NCBI GenBank assembly: GCA_029204225.1
Contig: CM055092.1
Coordinates: forward strand, 60,813,527 to 60,877,526
Direction: 5' to 3'
Source of the DNA: Diphasiastrum complanatum
Taxonomy: Eukaryota > Streptophyta > Lycopodiopsida > Lycopodiales > Lycopodiaceae
DNA length: 64,000 bases
This document shows positions 56,800-64,000 of the stretch, piece by piece. The translations under genes and the position numbers were made by a program. The stretch's first letter is position 1; each line of letters starts with the position of its first letter. The notes under the pieces are model-generated. The model did not search any database and was not told where the DNA came from. It saw nothing but the letters and a program-made list of their open reading frames with translations.

Positions 56800-58400
56800 A
56801 GGCTGTCTCTCAAATATTTCGTCTTCTGATTTGTCAGTCGAATGCAAAGCGACTCGAAAATTTTCATTTTTGTGTTCGTCTTCTGTTCCCTCTGTCACTG
56901 GTGGCAGATCTTAGTACTGTATTTCTAGAACTTCATAGCTGACATGATTACCATTGGCCATTGTCCTGCTCTCATCAAATCTGACATCTCTCATTGTCTT
57001 TATAATGTTCGTGTTTGGCTTTTAGACTCTATAGTATGACGAATTATTGTCATATCCTACCAGGTATCCCTGTTTAGCTTTCTTGTCAAGCTTCTTTCGA
57101 AGCTTATTAGGGATATGTGCATAAGCTGCACAACCAAAGATTCTAATGTGAGACAGGTTGGGCTTTCTACCCCACCATAATTTGTGTGGTGTCATGTGAG
57201 GGACACGAGACTTCCCTGTCTTATTTTGGATGTATGTAGCTGTAGCTACTGCTTCAACCCATAGTACTCTTGGAGCTTTTGAGTAGGCCATCATGCATCT
57301 GACAGCTTCCATCAGGGTCCTATTCTTCCTCTCAAACAATTCGAGATGTATTCGCCACCTTGATCTATCATGATCTGCTCCACTTTGTTGCCAGTGCATC
57401 TCTCTGCCCAATTCACATACTCTGTGAATTTATCAAATGTTTCTGACTTATTCTGAATGAAATACACTCTGGCAAATTTACTATAATCATCAATGAAGGT
57501 TATGTAATATTTTGAGCCTCCTACTGAAATCACACTGAAAGGCCCACAGATGTCAAAATGTACTAACTCCAGAATCTTGGTCGTTCTGTAGGAGTCATTG
57601 ACAAATGGAGTGCGAGACATCTTACCCTTCAGGCATGCATCACAAGTGGTCGAATTGTTCAAATTCGAGATGCTGACCCCTATTATTGCTCCATGATGAC
57701 TTGCTTGGTAAAGTGCCATTGAGTTCATATGGCATAGTCTCCTGTGCCACAAAGTGTCTGGCGAATCATCATGAGTCTAATGCACTTGATCTGCAGGCAG
57801 GCGTACCTTCAGGTGATATAGATTACCTTTTCTTCTGCCTTGACTGATCAGGGTATTGGTACTGGATCAATAACATTGCATGCTTTGTCATAAAACGTCA
57901 GACGCATCCCTGCATCAGCTATCCTTGCCACAAAAAGCAAGTCATGCTGTAGTGTAGGCACAAACAGGACTTCTTTGAGTCATTTGTCTCTATCATTCGT
58001 GTTGAGCCAATACCGTTCACTTGGTATTTGGATCCATGTCCAAGAACAATGAATCATGAAGAATCAGCACTTCGAAAATCAGACGTAATTTGTCTTGATG
58101 TCACAAAGTGTGAGGTAGCTCTTGAATCTAGGATCACTTCTTGTGTGTCAAGTGTTGACACTGCACACACATCTGCACAAATGTAGGTAGCCGAACAATT
58201 TCTGTTCGATCTCTCTTCGCCCATTTTTGAGCTCTCTGGCTCCTTGACATAGGATGACCTGTTACTATTTTTCTATCTGTTTTGTGCTGATTTGTTCCTT
58301 CTTGGGTTCAAGCGGCAGTCCATGGCTGCATGACCTTTCTTGTGGCAAAATCTTTTGAGGGATTGACTTGATTGAGTGATAGGAGAGTATGAGCATTGTT
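56800..58400 (-). pseudogene. Second minus-strand Copia piece (integrase, protease, knuckle)
   Basis: Integrase is in two overlapping frames. 57752-57312 has LWHRRLCHMNSMALYQ, CDACLKGKMSRTPF and LVHFDICGPF (where HSD is usual), and VEQIMIDQGGEYISN. 57411-57022 has FERKNRTLMEAVRCMMAYS and FGCAAYAHIPNKL. Upstream on the same strand (58200-58060) lie a protease remnant EVILDSRATSHFV and a knuckle end CHKKGHAAMDC (about 58340). It resembles the piece at 54.0-55.7 kb. Confidence 0.75.
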
Positions 58401-59076
58401 AATGGACAATAGAATTTTTGATTTGTGAATCTTACTTCATGAATCAGATATGTAACTTATTATTCATTCATTGGATGATTATAGGTTTAAACAGAATCTT
58501 CTTCTTCTCTACTTTTGATCTTCATTTTTATACATTACATTTATTAACAACCTAACAAATGATAATATATTATACATTATCTATTAAAATAATAGTGTTC
58601 CCAGGCTGCTCACACTGTCTGGGCCCGGGACCCTTTTTTTGAGATTTTCTTCATGTTTTCTTTTTCGGGCAGTGGGTGCGCTGCCCCACGGACAACCCTG
58701 ACCCTACTTAGAAGAAAAAAATTTCCATTTTAAAAATTTTTAACCCTCTCCTCTGCCCACCCGCCCAAAACCCTATCTTGCCCGCCCAAAATGCCTGGCC
58801 GCCCGCAAACTTGCGGGCTCACATCGCTAGTTATAATATATAATAACATATTAAGTATTAATATGATATATAAAATTGTAATATTTAGTAATACAATAAT
58901 TAACTATTTTATTCCAAAGGAATAACTAACTGAAATTTTAAATTTAAATTACCTATTGCATTTTTGTAAATCCAATTGTTGAAGCTACACGAAGAAAACA
59001 CATTGATGTAAATACAATGCTATTATTTATCAATCAAATAGTACATTCCATATAAATTTCGAAAAATTATTCTTCA
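58401..59076. other. AT-rich and GC-rich spacer; possible left end of the next element
   Basis: 58440-58600 and 58840-59070 are very AT-rich. Between them lies a GC-rich block (58610-58830) with GGGCCCGGGACCC and repeated GCCCGCCC phrases. This block might be the terminus of the transposon that follows, but the other end is outside the window and cannot be compared. Confidence 0.3.
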
Positions 59077-59220
59077 TTGTCTATGTCACCCACTAATGCC
59101 AAGTTTGCTTGTGCACTTTCGATTACTTTGGAAGGAATTTTCACAGTCTTTAACAAATCTGGATGTCGACGTGGCCTCCAACTCCATACTATTACTGATG
59201 TTGGCTCCCAACGTTGTGGA

Positions 59221-61875
59221 TCAGAAGGATTGCTTCTCCATTGCTTTCCAAGAATCCTTGTATCTTTCTACAATAGAAATATTACCTCTAGCTATTGGAG
59301 CCCAATATTGGACTGATACTTTCATATAGTTTGGTGAATCTTTGTCTTGATCAACATCAGAAAGTGTATCACCTAACCAAATTGGATAGACATTCTCATT
59401 TGGTCGCACTAGCACAAATTGGTCTTTTTGTACATCCATGTGAGGCTTGAAAGAAACTTTTGGCTTCCCTTTGGCTGGTCCGCAGTAGTGTTCATCATCA
59501 TCATCTTCTGCTTCCACACCATGTCGATCTTCCATATCATCATGCATCCAACTAGTTTTTGGCCAAAAACCATCCATCAATTGTGTGTTGTTGGTGACAT
59601 TGACACTCTCAAGCACATTTGTAATGTCATCCCAATATTTAATAATAGGAGAAATGAATTTTTTGAATGATGGGTTGACAATTTTACTCTCAATAGACCT
59701 TCTCCAAAAACCAAGGTACTTACTTAAACCATCCATGATGTTATTTTGATCCTTGAGAGTCTGTAGAAGTGGTACTGCAAGTGGATCTCCTTTTGGCAGC
59801 ATAGGATGACCGTCAGGATCTTGCATCCATAGTCGTATACCTTCTTGTGGTTTCAGTGTCTTCATTGTTGGATTCATCATGTATTGCATGATAAGAATGC
59901 CATCTCTAACAAAAAACGAAACTGTAGAGGTTGCTTGTGGCCAACCAATGCATCTGTCCCATCACATATGTACCCTTCAATAAAGCTTTTGAAGTTTGGT
60001 ATCTCTTGCATCAAGTACGACACCGGAGAAAAGCACAAGCTCTCGATGAAGACATCCATCAAGTGGCAAAGTGAGAACACACAATTTGAACGAAGCCTTT
60101 CTGAAAGCCTACTGAACATTGCATCAACATCCTCATGTGTGTGGCCAACCATTAAGAATCCAAGATGCACAATCTCAAATATGCCCCTTGCTGTGAGAAG
60201 GGAGAGAAATGCAAAAACATATCGATTTTTATTTTCAAAACCACAACTGTCAAGTTGCAAGAACAAGACTCTTGGTAGGGCATTAAAACTATCATTTTCT
60301 ACTTGATTAAGGCATTGCACATTCATCATTGCATTATCAACTTGTAGTGGAGAAGTTCTTGGAATTTCAAGTAGAGAAGAACCCTCTACATGTGTTATTA
60401 CATTACTATTTTTGACTGAAGAAAATCCATCTACACTCAACTGTACACTAACATTTCTAGTATCTTTGTTTTTGTTCTTTTGCAACTTTCGATGAATATC
60501 GTATGCATCTTTTGATAGTAGGCTACCAAAAATGGCTTGTTGTGGCACCTCTATAAAATTGACATCTCCTTTAACATCCTCATTTGGAAGATCCAAATGT
60601 GTCAAACATCTTGCAAGTGACCCCACTGTGAAATTTGGATCAGATGGCCAATATCCCATTGCAAAATGACTATATCCACTCCTCTTATGTCCATGGACTA
60701 ACATCCCTGTCAAGGAAATTGGAAGCTGCATGACACAACTCAGGCTTTTAGGATGGGGCTCTAGCCGAAGTATGCATGTCTTTACTTGATCCATTTTATC
60801 ATGAATAATACACACATATTTGCTAGGATCACAACAAGCTTTTTGCTTCCAAGAATAGTACAAATTATGACATGTCATTTGTGCAAGCATGTGTTTTCTC
60901 TTTTCCATGAACAAATTTGCACGATCTTGTACCACCTTGGTTGATGCCAACTTCATCTGTATTGAAGTACAAATGTCACATTTTGAAAATGAGCTAGACG
61001 GATGAGTAAATGCATGATTTCGATTTGAAAGTAAACTTCTAAAACCATGCACTACAATATATATTCATTATGAAATCCTAAGCTTGAGAATGTGATGTTG
61101 ACTTCACGCAAAATATCTTGTTGCTTATAAACTCCTGCCAAAATGAGTTGATTGTCCCTATCGCCCTCAAATGTTGTTCTGCTCCTATGAGGCATAATTT
61201 ATGCATTGTTATCCACATAGTCTTGGATAATTGCTTTGGCCATATCCATGTGTTCCCATGCTCGTCGTATTATTCCTTTGTTTCCATGTGTTGCTTTTCT
61301 AGTCCCTTGCTTATAGGAAGCTTTTTACCTGTGAAATGAAGCCTTTGATATTCCATGTATTGTGTACCATGCTTTTCCACATATAGTCCCCCCACAAATT
61401 AACATAGTTATACCTCTTTGTTTTCCTTCCTCGTTCTGTGAGGCTTGAAGCATATCATATACATATGTAACCCTGCCAGACGAATTTTGTTCCCAATATT
61501 GTTGTCGAGCTTCTTCAATCTTTTTCCTCTTCACATGTTGACAACAATTCTTATCACAAAAATCAACAACTGAAACTGCACGAATGCTTTCAGACATCAA
61601 GAGACATGGAATCTTTGACGAATTTGAGTTACTCTCATGTTTTGATGTCTTTCTATTGACCTTTCCAGACCTTCTTTTCCTTGCAACTTGTGTTGATTTT
61701 GTAGTATCAATTTGCATAACTGATAACATATCTTGTTTGTGTAAGTCAAAAATGGTCTCATCCTCCTGTTGATGGTCAATAAGCTTACTGCCATCCTCCA
61801 GTGTCACCAAATCTTTCAGAATGGATTGTAGATTCTGGACTCTCTTCTTGTGAAGATATTGTTGAAAGATTTAAA
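59221..61875 (-). pseudogene. Transposase-like gene (DUF7869-type), broken
   Basis: Read on the minus strand. An N-terminal zinc-binding part (61810-61325) has DFCDKNCCQHVKRKKI, RVTYVYDML, then ICGKAWYTIHGISKASFHR. It continues in the same frame past a TAA near 61325 as THGNKGIIRRAWEHMDMAK and, past a second TAA near 61205, MPHRSRTT. After a frame change, 61052-59877 carries CDICTSIQMKLAS, LQLDSCGFENKNRYVF and GFLMVGHTHEDVDAMFSRL. The last two are the core I associate with DUF7869 proteins, probably an RNase H-like nuclease fold. A slip in a T6 run near 59920 leads to the C-terminus (VRDGILIMQYMM, QFVLVRPNENVYPIWLG). The family name is from memory. Confidence 0.6.
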
Positions 61876-62333
61876 AAGGTCAAAGCTAAGCAACTTGAAG
61901 TAGGAAGAGCTCCTTCTTCTAAAGTTTATTCTAGTATTTTAAAAGATGCACTAAAGGGAAAAAGACCACATACGTTGGGCAATGATGTTTTTTCTAGGAG
62001 AGACATTCAATTGGTAGAGGGAGATCTTACTTACAGGTATTATGTTGTCTCTGGTCAACACTCTATATTAGTTGCAAGAAGAATAGTGGAGTCTCCAACA
62101 TGTCCACAACATCTAAGAGACTGTTATAGTACTAGAAATTCAAGGATACTAGGTGCACAAAATTATCTTGAAACTTTTTTGAAGCTTTCAAGATTCATGA
62201 ATCAACTCCATCAAGAGGTTATGGTAAAGACTCCATATCAAGATGCTCTATCACAAGCAAGAAAACAATGGGAATACTTTGGTTGTCTGCCAAAGCCACA
62301 AGAGGGCACTCCATAGCAAACTCAAAATGGAAG
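61783..62333 (+). pseudogene. ParB-like domain part of a ParB-methyltransferase gene
   Basis: The frame is open from 61783 and has no clear ATG, so an upstream exon or loss is likely. Residues include IVDSGLSSCEDIVERFKKV, then DIQLVEGDLTYRYYVVSGQH followed by SILVARRIVES. The Y-x-V-x-G-Q-H-(R)-x-x-x-A-R pattern is that of the ParB/sulfiredoxin fold, with Ser where Arg is usual. It ends in frame at a TAG (62314), but a shifted frame reads GHSIANSKWK to the donor AAG/GTGATC at 62333 and joins the next exon in phase. ParB-like domains bind or cut DNA and hydrolyse CTP; what this one does is unknown. It lies head to head with the transposase-like gene, slightly overlapping. Confidence 0.45.
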
Positions 62334-62469
62334 GTGATCCTTGTACTTAAGCTATGTTTTTTTTTTAATCTTTTTTATTACTAGATTTTAAGTAATAAAG
62401 ATTTATTCATGCATTTCTAAATTGTAAGTGTGTTTATGATATTTCCTTGTCTTACGAAATGTTGTGTAG
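62334..62469 (+). other. Probable 136-bp intron of the ParB-methyltransferase gene
   Basis: Starts GTGATCC, is T-rich with stops in all frames, and ends TTGTGTAG. Joining its flanks gives SKWK-EFMEAIK in one frame. Confidence 0.45.
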
Positions 62470-63042
62470 GAATTCATGGAAGCAATAAAGGTTACATTGA
62501 AGGCAATAAACGCAAGAAGTGACTTGCATATGCTTTTGAGTAGCGAGTTTATTTTCAATAGGTGGTTTGATATTATAGAGAAGTACATAATCGGGGAAAT
62601 TGCAAACAACAGGGGTGAGCATTCCAATAAGAATTCAAATGAGGTTGCAAAAGGTAAAAAGATACAAGTGGATGGTACCACACAATTATCTCCCAGCATG
62701 TTTCGTTGTATTCAAGGGTTGCTTGATGATGAGGTTTTAAAGATACAAGAAATGATATTTCGTGGCACCATATTGTTAAAAAAGGCAAAATTAGTAACAG
62801 AGTACAAAGACATGGAGGATGTGGCTACAAGTTTCAAGTATAATAGAGTATTGAAGAATGGAATTGAAAAGTACTTAAAGAGCATCTCTGGTGAGGAGAA
62901 GCTACAATATGATGAGATTGCAAAAAAATACAATATCACAAAAGAGCTTTATGATAAGATGTATAGTTGGAGCAAAGATTGGATGACAAAAAACCAATGC
63001 ACATGCGAATACATTTGGAGTACAACAACGTCTACATTTTGA
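62470..63042 (+). pseudogene. Middle domain of the ParB-methyltransferase gene
   Basis: The frame is open from the acceptor and begins EFMEAIKVTLKAINARSDLH. It is charged and helix-rich, with a possible helix-turn-helix-like patch at YDEIAKKYNITKELYDKMYS. I know no family for it. Near 63000 the frame slips, and the neighbouring frame reads LEYNNVYILKGLGGFS, which leads into the methyltransferase part. Confidence 0.4.
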
Positions 63043-64000
63043 AAGGCCTTGGAGGATTTTCAACACAGGGGAATTAATTTCATGCTTTACAGATGTGATA
63101 GCAGCATGTGGTGATTCTAATGACATTGGGTTAGTGCTTGTAGACACTACATCACAAGGGCCTCCATACGAGTGGACCACAGATGCTTTAGAAAGGTTGG
63201 TGGAATGCATTTCTAGCATTATCTTGGGTGATTCTTATGTCTTGGTTGCATTAGTACCTTATGGACCAGTTTTGAGTGCTTTGGATACTACTTTACGACA
63301 CATTGTTGGTTCTGTTCATCTAGAGTATGGATCATACACTAGAGGGGATGCATGTAAAAAAAGATACACAGACAGAGGACAAAACCATATGGGATGCTCT
63401 TATTACCAATGAAGTGTCGTCCATTATATATGATGAAGATGAAAGTGAAGAGGAAAAAGAATCACCATCAAAATCAATGTCAATTTCAAAAACAAAATTT
63501 GGATTGTTTGAGAAGCCTATAACATATGAGAGTTGTGCACTAAGCGGAGGTTGTACCAGCAAATATCCCAAAGACTGCACATTCTTTTCTATGCTTATTT
63601 CCTCCTTTTTCCAGCATGGAAAAGTTGTTGTAGATGCATTTACTGGAGGATTCGCCATGAGAGAGGCCCTACGTAACGAGAGGAAGACATTTGTGTTTGT
63701 AAGTAGCTCTTCTGAGAAAGATGTGCTTGAAAGTTATGCTTCCATGATGGTTGAAAGCTTTTCTGAGGTTAATGCCTTCTATAAAAGCTTGGGGGGGGGG
63801 GGAGATGGGAAGTGCAAGTCAAAGTGCAAGCCAATTACCTTCTTCATGTCAAGCTCAGCCACTGCTTGCAGATTTCCTTAAAGATATTGCTGACTCCTCA
63901 AAGGACATTGAATTGTTCCATATGCAAGAACGTTATGTTGGCCTTGATGATGTTATTGAAGATCATAATAATAGCACTTTGATTGAGGATGAGAGGCATG
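63043..64000 (+). pseudogene. Beta-class amino-methyltransferase-like domain, cut by the window edge
   Basis: From about 63071 the frame reads ELISCFTDVIAACGDSNDIG, then LVLVDTTSQGPPYEW, a strand with DTTS where DPPY (motif IV) is expected. A helix and the strand DSYVLVALVP follow. After a slip in an A7 run (63356-63362) an acidic linker leads to GKVVVDAFTGGFAMREALRN, like the motif I F-x-G-x-G segment. Motif IV before motif I is the permuted order of beta-class N4-cytosine/N6-adenine methyltransferases. A G12 run (63790-63801) shifts the frame again, and an open frame then runs past 64000. Degenerate motif IV suggests no catalysis, or a different role. Confidence 0.45.

Noticed and set aside
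61299-61328. A 30-bp intron (GTAAAA...CTAG) in the transposase-like gene
   Set aside because: It is too short for a plant intron and its length is a multiple of three; the frame simply continues through with one TAA, so a nonsense mutation is the better reading.
63090-63700. A C5-cytosine methyltransferase (DNMT-like) domain
   Set aside because: No Pro-Cys catalytic motif or ENV motif is seen, and the order of the Rossmann motifs fits the beta-class amino-methyltransferases instead.

Overview
The window looks like nuclear DNA of a land plant with a large, transposon-rich genome. The evidence is spliced exons with GT-AG introns, LTR retrotransposons primed by initiator-Met tRNA (TGGTATCAGAGC), a chromodomain Gypsy element, TTTAGGG-type telomere-like repeats and many (GA/CT)n tracts. 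A fern or another seed-free vascular plant is my guess; the lineage is not fixed by anything I can see. Only one host gene is clearly recognisable. Nearly everything else is mobile DNA of different ages.

Layout. 1-4.8 kb: AT-rich sequence with a coiled-coil coding remnant, two foldback MITE-like elements and a possible tRNA-derived SINE. 4.8-29.3 kb: a Pumilio/PUF RNA-binding protein gene on the + strand. It has tandem promoter repeats, a (CT)n leader, five coding exons (5841-7510, 7725-7887, 8098-8261, 8444-8702, 28936-29043; 787 aa) and a fourth intron of about 20.2 kb. That intron holds an almost complete Copia element (11153-17105), a LINE (about 17.2-21.0 kb), Gypsy and Copia relics, a hAT MITE and a tandem duplication. 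The Copia element carries a fragment of a TRIM-like miniature retrotransposon whose LTR contains a tRNA-like cloverleaf.

29-42.7 kb: LINE copies on the minus strand, one interrupted by a solo LTR with perfect 5-bp target-site duplications (TSDs); an LTR with primer site; a chromodomain Gypsy element (36089-41081) with perfect TSDs but no capsid region; and a second hAT element. 42.7-46.3 kb: low-information sequence with one possible terminal exon. 46.3-58.4 kb: an alternating mosaic of broken Copia and Gypsy pieces on both strands.

58.5-64 kb: the most unusual part. On the minus strand lies a broken transposase-like gene of the type I associate with the DUF7869 family. Head to head with it on the + strand is a broken gene joining a ParB-like motif, a middle region of unknown function, and a Rossmann domain with the permuted motif order of beta-class (N4/N6 amino) DNA methyltransferases. 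It runs off the right edge. This may be an undescribed transposon with a prokaryote-like ParB-methyltransferase cargo. The family calls there rest on motif recognition alone.
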